A model generated the notes under the pieces. It ran no database searches. It saw only the letters and a list, made by a program, of their open reading frames with translations, and was not told the DNA's origin. Positions 31,256 through 39,102 of a stretch of 64,000 nt of DNA are shown in pieces (the stretch's first letter is position 1; each line of letters starts with the position of its first letter). Made by a program: the position numbers and the translations under genes. Source of the DNA: Allolucifera butyrica (GTDB lineage: Bacteria; Bacillota; Negativicutes; Sporomusales; UPPP01); assembly GCF_900476375.1 (NCBI RefSeq), contig NZ_UPPP01000071.1, forward strand, positions 1-64,000, read 5' to 3'.

Positions 31256-33013
31256 TCAATCCCGGGCATATTCTTTTAGCTTTCGATACAGCGTCGCCTT
31301 GCTAATTCCCAGTGCGGCCGCCGCCTTTTCCTTTCCTTCCAGAGCCGGGCCGAACTTCGCCATTGCCGCCAGAATCAGCTGCCGTTCGGCAGCCGCTATG
31401 GACATCATGTCTCCCGGAGCTGCTTCCCCGCTGCGCTGAATTCTGTCCATAACGTGCGGCAGGGAAATCCTGCTGCCCGTTTCAATACTCACCAGATACT
31501 CGATTATATTTTCTAATTCCCGCACATTACCCGGCCACTCGTACTGCAGCAGCAGATTGTATGCGCCCGTATCCATGCCGGCCAGTCTTTTGGCATAGGC
31601 TGTCTGGTATTTTTCCAAGAAGTGGCTGATCAATACCGGCAAATCCTCCCGCCGCTGGCGCAGCGGCGGAACAACCACAGGAAACACGTTAATCCGGTAG
31701 TAAAGATCCTGCCGGAATTGCCCCGCTTTTATCATCGCTTCGATATCTTTGTGGGTAGCCGAAATAATACGCACATCCACCGGTACAGGCTGGGTCCCGC
31801 CAATCCGTTCAATCTGCTTTTCCTGCAGTACCCGGAGGAGCTTGGCCTGCAGCGGCAAGGGCATATCGCCGATTTCGTCAAGAAAGAGCGTACCGCCATC
31901 GGCCAGTTCAAATTTTCCCGGTTTACCGCCACGGCGGGCTCCGGTAAATGCACCTTCCTCATAACCAAATAACTCCGTTTCCAATAAGGTGTCCGGGATT
32001 GCCGCGCAATTGATCGCGATGAACGGTTTATACCGCCGTTCACTGCTGCAATGGAGCACCCGGGCCAGCAATTCCTTCCCGGTTCCGCTCTCGCCCCGGA
32101 TCAGCACGGCAGTATTGGTACGCGCCGCCATACTGACCGCTTGTTTTACGTTTTCCATCGCCGTACTGCCGCCCAAGATCTCGTCCGCACGGCAGTCAAT
32201 TTCCCAGCCATACCGGGATACTATTTTTTTGACCGTCTCCATTTCCTGCAGCGTGGCCACAATTCCTTTTACTTCCGCCGCATCCGACCAGGTATTGAAC
32301 TTCATGATACAATGCAGACGGCGTCCCTGCAGCCAGCAGGGAATCTCACCGGTGCCGCTTTTTCGGCTGCGCTCAAGCAAATCCTCGATTGTCAGACCGG
32401 CAAATACCCGGACAATGTTCGTGCCAATCAACTTGTCCGCCGCTACCCCAATCATTTTGGCCGCCGCCGTATTCGTATCGATAATCCGGCCGGCCGTATC
32501 CATAGCAATAATGCCTTCCTGAACGGTATTCAAGAGGGTTTCCAGTTGATTCTTCATCCCTTTTAGTTCCGCCATACGCTCCTGTTCAACGACTTTGCTG
32601 GCCAGAAGATCCGCCATCCGGCCGAGGAAATCCAATAAATCATGCCGCCGCGCTAGCAGCGCCTGTTTTTGCTCCGGTGTAAACGCCACCAGGGCAATTA
32701 CACCAATGGTCGCCTCGCCGCTTTGAATCGGGCAGCATACCTGCGCCAGTTCCGTACAATACTGGCGGGATTCGCAGCGAAGGCACACGCTGTTTTCACC
32801 CGGATCGTCGATGATTACACCCGCTCCGGTCTGCAAGACCTGAACAAACAGGGATGCCTTAATCGGCGCGTTACCCATATTTCCGGCATAACAGCCGGTA
32901 CCGGCCACCCGGTATAAAGCATCATCGGTGATTGTCACTTCTACCCCTAAAACGCTGGCAATTGCCGCCGCGACCTGCTGAACGTCCTTTTTAATCTGAT
33001 ACAGCTTAGACAT
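31256..33013 (-). CDS. Sigma-54-dependent activator (PAS, AAA+, Fis-type HTH), probable regulator of the desulfidase
   Basis: 585 residues. The N-terminal sensory domain (1-140) holds a cysteine cluster, Cys77, 80, 86, 93 and 94 (CLRC, YC, VCC), which may bind a metal or Fe-S cluster or sense thiols. A PAS domain follows (about 150-265). The AAA+ domain has GESGTGKE (Walker A), EEGAFTGARR (the sigma-54-contacting GAFTGA loop) and GGTLFLDEIGDM (Walker B). The C-terminal HTH is AAALGISKATLYRKLKEY. The only nearby sigma-54 promoter is that of the desulfidase gene 266 bases downstream, the likely target. Similar activator-desulfidase pairs are known in clostridia. Confidence 0.9.
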   Translation of the reverse strand: MSKLYQIKKDVQQVAAAIASVLGVEVTITDDALYRVAGTGCYAGNMGNAPIKASLFVQVLQTGAGVIIDDPGENSVCLRCESRQYCTELAQVCCPIQSGEATIGVIALVAFTPEQKQALLARRHDLLDFLGRMADLLASKVVEQERMAELKGMKNQLETLLNTVQEGIIAMDTAGRIIDTNTAAAKMIGVAADKLIGTNIVRVFAGLTIEDLLERSRKSGTGEIPCWLQGRRLHCIMKFNTWSDAAEVKGIVATLQEMETVKKIVSRYGWEIDCRADEILGGSTAMENVKQAVSMAARTNTAVLIRGESGTGKELLARVLHCSSERRYKPFIAINCAAIPDTLLETELFGYEEGAFTGARRGGKPGKFELADGGTLFLDEIGDMPLPLQAKLLRVLQEKQIERIGGTQPVPVDVRIISATHKDIEAMIKAGQFRQDLYYRINVFPVVVPPLRQRREDLPVLISHFLEKYQTAYAKRLAGMDTGAYNLLLQYEWPGNVRELENIIEYLVSIETGSRISLPHVMDRIQRSGEAAPGDMMSIAAAERQLILAAMAKFGPALEGKEKAAAALGISKATLYRKLKEYARD

Positions 33014-33134
33014 AGTATCCTCCCGCTTTCCGCCTCACCTACTACGTCTAATTTGACCTTCTTCACAGGACTCCTGCAATTATGCAACGAACCCCGCCGC
33101 CTGAATCAGGCAGCGAGGCTGTCGCCGGACCGTA

Positions 33135-33467
33135 TTAACGATTTAGCTGAGACTTAATTTCCCTGATTTCTTTTTGCATGTCGATCATATTGGCCATGAT
33201 ATCTTTCGCCAGAATGCCGGTCATCAAATGATCCTGGGCATGCACCATCAGTAACTTTACGATTATGGAATCCCCGCCGGCTTCCTGCTGGATCAAACCG
33301 GTCTGAACCCGGTGAGCCGCGTGTAAATTTTCTTTGGCGGAATCCATCAGCTTTTGGGCTTCTTCATAGTGCCCGTTTCTGCAAGCTTGAAACGCCTCGA
33401 AGATATCGCTCCTGGCCGCTCCCGAGTGCGTTATCAGTTGAAATACAATTTCTTCCTCCCGTTCCAT
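33135..33467 (-). CDS. PTS lactose/cellobiose-type IIA component
   Basis: 110 residues from the ATG at 33467 (GGGAGG upstream; the frame's earlier TTG overlaps it). It is a helical IIA-Lac domain; the phosphorylated His is His76 in LLMVHAQDHLMTG. It takes phosphate from HPr and passes it to IIB. It is the last gene of the IIB-IIC-IIA operon. No glycosidase is nearby to reveal the sugar; cellobiose, lichenan oligomers or chitobiose are possible. Confidence 0.92.
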   Translation of the reverse strand: MEREEEIVFQLITHSGAARSDIFEAFQACRNGHYEEAQKLMDSAKENLHAAHRVQTGLIQQEAGGDSIIVKLLMVHAQDHLMTGILAKDIMANMIDMQKEIREIKSQLNR

Positions 33468-33498
33468 ATATACCAACCTCCCTAACGGACCAAAATAG

Positions 33499-34902
33499 TT
33501 AAGCCTGAATAACCTTGCCGGTATTGACCGTCTCGTGATGTTCCTGCCTCAGACACTGCTTTTCGTACAGTTTGAAAAACGGATAGTACAGCACAAAATC
33601 CAAAGCAATAAAGATCAGAACCAAGGCCCCCGCTTTCCAGTCCAGTGTGGCCAGAAAGGCGCCGACGGGGGCCGGCGTAGTCCATGGCGCAATAATAAAT
33701 GCCGGTGATATAATTCCAAACTTGGTAAGATAGAACGCAATCACCCCGTTGATCCCTTCAATAAATATGAACGGTATGGCCAGAATCGGATTAAACACCA
33801 TCGGCAAGCCAAAGGTTATTGGCTCGTTAATATTGAACAACCCCGGCAGCAAAGCAATCTGCCCCGTCGACTTTAACTGCCTTGACTTGCTTACCAGCAG
33901 CATGATAATCACCGCCAAGGTGGCGCCGGAACCGCCGAGACAAATAAAGAAGCTCCAGAGGGGTGTTGTGAAAATATGTTCCATAGGCTGGCCGGCAACT
34001 TTAGCCGCCGCGTTGGCCAAAGTATTGGCATCCCAGAAAGGCTGCGCCACCCCGCCGACAATCGCAGCCCCATGGAGTCCCATAAACCACAGCAATTGAG
34101 CCAAAACAGTGAGAAAAAACACTCCCGGCGCACTGTCAACCGCGCTGACGACCGGTGATATGGCTTTCATAATCGCTTCCGGCACCAGCATCGCAAACTG
34201 GCTTTGGAAAAATAAGCTCACCATGTAGAATATAAAAACATTGGCAATCATCGGAAACAGCGATTCAAACGTCGCCGCCACTGCCGGCGGCACTCCGTCA
34301 GGCATCTTAATGGTAATGCCCTTTGCTTTCATAAACCGGGCAACTTCCACGGCCAGCAGACCAACAATAATGGCCGTAAAAATCCCTTTGGCATCCAAAA
34401 AATTCGCCGGAATGACACCCTGCCCCAATTTAGCGATCCCTTTGGCGTCCATGCCGTCCTGTATCCGGGAAAGCAAGACGGCGCTTTGCGACGGCGCCGC
34501 AACCAGCAAAAAAGAGGTTGCCGCCAAAATAGAACCGGAAAGCGGGTTCATTTTATAGGAAACGGACAAACTGTATCCTACGGCCATGGCAATAAATAAA
34601 GCCATAATTCCCATTGTCATGGCAAAGGGGGTTAAAATCGCCGCCATATGGGCCGAAGCCCAGGCGTACCAGTCCAGTAAGAAGCGGGTAAAAAAATTAG
34701 TGCCCGTAACCCGCTGCGGATCAATGGGCGGGAAGGCCAGGATTAAACAAATTCCGCCGACAATGGATAACGGAATGGAAGCAATCACTCCGTTGCGCAT
34801 TGCCAAAATATGCTTTTGATTAGCAACAAAATCAGCTACGGGCCCCAGTTTTTCCTCCAACAGCCGGCTGAACTTATCAAAAAACGATGCCTGATTGCTC
34901 AT
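33499..34902 (-). CDS. PTS cellobiose-type IIC permease
   Basis: 467-residue membrane permease with about ten helices, typical CelB/ChbC length. Conserved elements are GLHGAAIVGGVAQPFWDAN, GLFNINEPITFGLPMVFNP (the substrate-binding re-entrant region with the Glu) and APWTTPAPVGAFLATLDW. It moves and phosphorylates the sugar together with the IIB and IIA subunits on each side. It starts 17 bases after the IIB stop. Confidence 0.94.
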   Translation of the reverse strand: MSNQASFFDKFSRLLEEKLGPVADFVANQKHILAMRNGVIASIPLSIVGGICLILAFPPIDPQRVTGTNFFTRFLLDWYAWASAHMAAILTPFAMTMGIMALFIAMAVGYSLSVSYKMNPLSGSILAATSFLLVAAPSQSAVLLSRIQDGMDAKGIAKLGQGVIPANFLDAKGIFTAIIVGLLAVEVARFMKAKGITIKMPDGVPPAVAATFESLFPMIANVFIFYMVSLFFQSQFAMLVPEAIMKAISPVVSAVDSAPGVFFLTVLAQLLWFMGLHGAAIVGGVAQPFWDANTLANAAAKVAGQPMEHIFTTPLWSFFICLGGSGATLAVIIMLLVSKSRQLKSTGQIALLPGLFNINEPITFGLPMVFNPILAIPFIFIEGINGVIAFYLTKFGIISPAFIIAPWTTPAPVGAFLATLDWKAGALVLIFIALDFVLYYPFFKLYEKQCLRQEHHETVNTGKVIQA

Positions 34903-34919
34903 AAACTAGCCCCCTCCTT

Positions 34920-35234
34920 TTATTTGCTTTTTTGCTGGTAAAGTTGCCGGGCAAACTCCATAATTTTATCCCCCCGCAGCGTGCCATAGTCAACCATATT
35001 GATTACATCCAGAGGTATGCCCTTGGGCTGGGTAATTTTCTCAAATTCCTTTTTCTTAAACCGCAGCTGTGGTCCCAGTAAAACGATGTCGTAGTTATCG
35101 ACTGCCGCCTCAAACTCCTCAGCCGGAATGGCGACCAGAACGCTGTCCGCTTCCTCAGGCTTTAGCGCTTTTTTCATTTTTTCCACAACTAAACTCGTTG
35201 ACATGCCGGCGGCGCAGACTAATAAAATATTCAT
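34920..35234 (-). CDS. PTS cellobiose-type IIB component
   Basis: 104 residues from the ATG at 35234, which has AAAGGAGGAGG upstream. The phospho-cysteine is Cys7 in MNILLVCAAGMSTSLVVEKM, and DIVLLGPQLRFK is conserved. The longer upstream frame runs through the sigma-54 promoter and is not coding. First gene of the operon; transcription starts about 30 bases before it. Confidence 0.94.
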   Translation of the reverse strand: MNILLVCAAGMSTSLVVEKMKKALKPEEADSVLVAIPAEEFEAAVDNYDIVLLGPQLRFKKKEFEKITQPKGIPLDVINMVDYGTLRGDKIMEFARQLYQQKSK

Positions 35235-35273
35235 GCTGTTGCCTCCTCCTTTAGTACTATTGCCTTTTAAAAT

Positions 35274-35291
35274 ACGCAAATGCCATGCCAA
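35274..35291 (-). promoter_or_regulatory. Sigma-54 promoter of the PTS operon
   Basis: Minus strand TTGGCATGGCATTTGC, close to the TGGCAC-N5-TTGC consensus, with GG (35288-35289) and GC (35276-35277) exactly 12 bases apart. The GGCATGGCA part is also one arm of an inverted repeat whose other arm lies at 35323-35332. The adjacent LevR-like gene encodes the matching activator. Confidence 0.85.
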
Positions 35292-35444
35292 AACTAACGC
35301 ATAAGAAAAAATGGTTAGTGACAGGCATGGCATCTTGACCCGGACCGGCGTCTTTATACTCTTTTTATACACAAGTTCATTTTCGCCGTCTTTACCGGCT
35401 TTATTTTATACTCATCGCCGGGAGCACCCGGCTAACTATACACA

Positions 35445-38183
35445 TCATATACTCATAATAATCCGGAAAATATACCAGATCTCGTCTTCCGCAAAATCAA
35501 TTTCGTAAAAATCCTCGATTTTTTTTATGGACTTTTTTATACAGAAAAATTCGTACGTATACTTTTGCTTTAATTCCGCTTTACTGAAACAAGGCGGACA
35601 TAACCCATGCTGTCTGGTTCTGTTAATAGCACACGCTAAATGCATAATCAATCCGACAACCGCTTCCGGCTTAAAGGTAATTTGCAGATTTTCCTGAATT
35701 GCCTTGATAAAATCGCCGAACAACTGCCGGTATACTTCAATATCAATCTCTTTCAGCTCGCTTTTCATCGCGGCAAATACCTGACCGTAAACGTCCTCCA
35801 ACTCCGCTTTTTCCACCGCTCCCTGCAACTGCTGCAAATTTTCATCCTCGAACAGGGCCGAAACCGGTATAAAGGGTATGTCATAAATGTCAGGATTAAA
35901 GGTTCCTACTAAGGCAATAATCTTTTTTTCCTTGGATAGTTTATTAATTTTAGCTAAAAATTGTTTTTTATTATTAACGGACATCGGCACTACCTGGATG
36001 TTTTTATCCGTCAGATTTAATTTATCCTCGAGCCGCGTTTTGATTTTCATGGCGCTTCCCTCCCCGGTTGTACAGAGGGAGATAATAATATGGTCCTTCT
36101 CGGGAACCAGGGTGCGCGTTATACTGGCAGCGTAGTTGGCAAACAGGGATTGGTTATTTTTTATGTCCTCACAAATCTCATAAACGGTGGAGCCGGTAAA
36201 GGCTTTGCGGGCACACTCAATGACAATCAGAGTGGAAACCATATCCAGCACCTGAATGTCAATGCCGGTTTCTTCGCTGATCAGTTCACCAAACAGATTC
36301 AGCGCCCCCATGTCGACAAGCAGCAAGGCTCCGGCCCCCTGGTGATTTTTCACAAGGATATCCTTGATTTCTTCATAGGCAACTTTGGGATTTTTGTCCA
36401 GGGGCATATCATAGGCGAATAAATTATCGCTCCCCGCTAATTTTAGCGCTACTTCGACCATGGATGAGGCTGTGCTTTTGCCATGGGTAGCCACAACAAT
36501 AATCGGCTTGCGTTGAAGAATCTCTGCGGCGGTTTCGTCCACCGCCAGAAACATGGCAATAAACCCCGCCTCATCGGCCGGCACCCGAATATCGTATTTA
36601 TATTCGATCATTTCGGCGAAATGCAGGGCCACCGCATATTCCTCAGGCTGCTTTTCAATAATGTCTTTAATGTTGTGATTGATAATCTTCTTGCCTTGTT
36701 TGATGCGTTCAATGCTTGACTGGATATGAAGGCACAAACCGTAAAATACTTTGGCCGGAAATAATTTTCTCAGCTTTTCGCCGGCGAATTTCAGCAGGTT
36801 CTCCACGATCAGGATAATGTCGTTATCCACTACTTTCGAAAGTTCGTCCTTATTAACCCCTTGTTCAAAATTATGAATGAATTTTTTAAAATAGTTTTCG
36901 ATATCAAAGGACATGATAAACCGAATGTCCTGTTCGTCGATCCCCTGTTCCTGCAACTCCTGAATCCGTTTTTCAATATTCTCGTAAAAGTTTTGGGGGA
37001 GGGAATCATCATCCGGCTCAACTACTTCTTCCGCCCGGTTCGGCTTAAAGCAAAGCTTGGCATCCCCCTTTAACAGGCGGTCTACCAGTTCGGCGCGGTT
37101 TTTATACAAAAGCAGTCCCTGCCGGACATGGTTGGCAAAGTCGGTATTATGGACTTCAATACTCTTTTTTCCCCGGGATACGCACTTTAAAAAAGCATTG
37201 GCGCAGCCAAGCTGAATATCACTTTTCAATTGCCCCACATTGCCGCTGCAATGATACAGAACCAGGCAGCGCAAGGTATTGGTGGATACAATAATTTCCT
37301 TTCCGACCCGTCGCGATTCAATTTTGAAGAATTCGCATACCAGTTCGAAACGTTCTTCCATGGTCCGGTCCTTCAGGGCCGGCAGGGATATATTCATGGG
37401 AATCCGGCGGGTAAAGGTTATTAACAGGGAACTGTCTATTTCCTCCGTAGTCGCACAGATTATTAAAACTTCACTTTTCTTTTTGTTATCCACGTCGCCT
37501 AACGGACTGTATATCCCCTTGTCAATCAGGTAAAACAGCATTTCCTGCCCTTCCGGCGGCAGTCTGTGCACTTCATCCAGAAACAGAACCCCTCCGTCCG
37601 CCCTTTCAACAATACCGGGACGGTCCTTATCGGCCCCGGTAAAAGTTCCCTTTTTGCAGCCGAATAAATGGGCCAGCAGCAATTGCGGATTATTCGCATA
37701 GTCGGCGCAATTAAAGGAAACAAAGGGTGCAGAGGGCGAGTAAACTCCATTTTCCACGGCAAAATTGTACATCATCTCAGCAAACATGGTTTTGCCGACC
37801 CCGGTGGGGCCCAGAATCAGGGTATGGAGGCCGTGGGGCGGATACAAAATAGCCGCTTTGGCCCGCTGAATACACTTTTGCAAACTATGGGAACCGCCAA
37901 TCAGCATGTCGAAATTGTTTCGCTCGTGGTATTGCGGCTGTTTGCCGCTGTTTAAATCCACGGCGTATAATACCGGTTTTCCTTTGATTTTTATTACCTT
38001 TCCGGCATCATAAAGCTGGTTCAGCACCGCACTGACATTGGTCCGCTGCAGCCCCATACCGCCGGCTATATCGCCGGCGCAGCAGCCGGTAACGTCGTCG
38101 CGGCCTTGGGCCTTTTGTTCGGTGCATACTTTTTTTAAATACTCCAGGATCGCCGCTTCGCTTTTTTTCATCTTCGCAATCAT
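35445..38183 (-). CDS. LevR/CelR-type sigma-54 activator with PRD and PTS domains
   Basis: 912 residues. An N-terminal winged helix (1-75) precedes a AAA+ domain: GPTGVGKTMFAE (Walker A), KKGTFTGADKD (GAFTGA loop variant) and GGVLFLDEVHRLP (Walker B). The rest is PTS-regulated: a PRD (about 450-560, with EYKYDIRVPADEAGFIAMFL), an EIIA-Man-like domain (about 570-690, IVVATHGKSTASSMVEVAL, probable phospho-His), an EIIB-like segment, and a second PRD (about 800-905, VVGLIMHLACAINRTR). Phosphorylation by PTS proteins tunes activity with sugar supply. It almost surely activates the -24/-12 promoter downstream. Two ATGs (38183, 38171) are possible starts. Repeat element D abuts its ribosome binding site. 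Confidence 0.92.
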   Translation of the reverse strand: MIAKMKKSEAAILEYLKKVCTEQKAQGRDDVTGCCAGDIAGGMGLQRTNVSAVLNQLYDAGKVIKIKGKPVLYAVDLNSGKQPQYHERNNFDMLIGGSHSLQKCIQRAKAAILYPPHGLHTLILGPTGVGKTMFAEMMYNFAVENGVYSPSAPFVSFNCADYANNPQLLLAHLFGCKKGTFTGADKDRPGIVERADGGVLFLDEVHRLPPEGQEMLFYLIDKGIYSPLGDVDNKKKSEVLIICATTEEIDSSLLITFTRRIPMNISLPALKDRTMEERFELVCEFFKIESRRVGKEIIVSTNTLRCLVLYHCSGNVGQLKSDIQLGCANAFLKCVSRGKKSIEVHNTDFANHVRQGLLLYKNRAELVDRLLKGDAKLCFKPNRAEEVVEPDDDSLPQNFYENIEKRIQELQEQGIDEQDIRFIMSFDIENYFKKFIHNFEQGVNKDELSKVVDNDIILIVENLLKFAGEKLRKLFPAKVFYGLCLHIQSSIERIKQGKKIINHNIKDIIEKQPEEYAVALHFAEMIEYKYDIRVPADEAGFIAMFLAVDETAAEILQRKPIIVVATHGKSTASSMVEVALKLAGSDNLFAYDMPLDKNPKVAYEEIKDILVKNHQGAGALLLVDMGALNLFGELISEETGIDIQVLDMVSTLIVIECARKAFTGSTVYEICEDIKNNQSLFANYAASITRTLVPEKDHIIISLCTTGEGSAMKIKTRLEDKLNLTDKNIQVVPMSVNNKKQFLAKINKLSKEKKIIALVGTFNPDIYDIPFIPVSALFEDENLQQLQGAVEKAELEDVYGQVFAAMKSELKEIDIEVYRQLFGDFIKAIQENLQITFKPEAVVGLIMHLACAINRTRQHGLCPPCFSKAELKQKYTYEFFCIKKSIKKIEDFYEIDFAEDEIWYIFRIIMSI

Positions 38184-38191
38184 CCTACTCC

Positions 38192-38290
38192 GATCTTTCG
38201 GCTCATGGCACAGGGCTCAGGGCGCGGAAAAACCCGTCTTGGGCGGCCACCCCGGCAAAAGGATCGTCAGACCCACAGGTCTTCCGGCTC
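38192..38290 (-). repeat. Structured repeat element D (decayed copy in the activator leader)
   Basis: Holds GGCTCATGGCACAGGGCTCAG with the GGCGCGGAAAAACC linker, and a degenerate start of the core (GGCAAAAGGATCGTCAGAC). It ends directly at the ribosome binding site of the LevR-like gene, so it would be transcribed with it. The remaining 100 bases to kdpE show nothing else clear. Confidence 0.7.
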
Positions 38291-38404
38291 CAAGATAAAA
38301 CGGCCAACAAATTGTCAGCCGCTTAGCAATCATTGCACATCCTGGAAGATACAGGATATTCTTTTTTATTATAATATATAGAAGTTCATTAAGTAAAGAA
38401 ACTC

Positions 38405-39088
38405 TTATTTGTGCATCATCCGGTAACCAATGCCGGATTCCGTGGTAATATAGCGCGGCTGGGCCGGATTTTCTTCAATCTTGCGCCGCAATTGGCCAAT
38501 ATACACCCGGATATATTGGTTATCGTCACTCTCCACGCCCCAAACCAGTTTTAGCAGCTGCCGGTGAGTAAGAACCTTTCCCGCATTCTGGGCAAGCACT
38601 TTCAACAGGTCATATTCCGTCGGTGTAAGCTTGACCTCCTTGCCACTCAGAGTCACTTCCCGTTTGGTTAAATCAATGATCAAATCCCCGCATTCCAGAC
38701 GGGAATCATCGCTGCCGGGACTGGCGTGACGCAGGGAAACCCGGATTCTAGCCATTAATTCGCTTATGCCGAAAGGTTTGGTAAGATAATCGTCGGCGCC
38801 GGCGTCCAAGGCCTCCACTTTTTCCTGCTCCTGGTCCCGGGCCGACAAAATTAGAATCGGAACCCGCGACCACTCCCGGATACGGCGCACAACTTCTTTG
38901 CCATCCATATCCGGCAATCCTAGATCGAGAAGTACGATATCCGGCTTATAAGCGGCGGCGGCAAGAAGCCCGTCCTGCCCGTTGACCGCTTCACTGAGCT
39001 TATAACCCTGACCTTCCAGCGAAACTTTTAACAAACGGCGTAATTGCAGTTCATCATCAATTACCAGTACTTTTAATTGTTGGTCCAA
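38405..39088 (-). CDS. kdpE: Response regulator KdpE
   Basis: 227 residues, OmpR type. Receiver domain with Asp11/12 and phospho-acceptor Asp55 (IVLLDLGLPDMDG); C-terminal winged helix with LTPTEYDLLKVLAQNAGKVLTHRQLL and DNQYIRVYIGQLRRKIE. It activates kdpFABC when potassium is scarce. Starts 14 bases after kdpD, the last gene of the cluster. Confidence 0.94.
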   Translation of the reverse strand: MDQQLKVLVIDDELQLRRLLKVSLEGQGYKLSEAVNGQDGLLAAAAYKPDIVLLDLGLPDMDGKEVVRRIREWSRVPILILSARDQEQEKVEALDAGADDYLTKPFGISELMARIRVSLRHASPGSDDSRLECGDLIIDLTKREVTLSGKEVKLTPTEYDLLKVLAQNAGKVLTHRQLLKLVWGVESDDNQYIRVYIGQLRRKIEENPAQPRYITTESGIGYRMMHK

Positions 39089-39102
39089 AGCCAGTCACCT
39101 CT

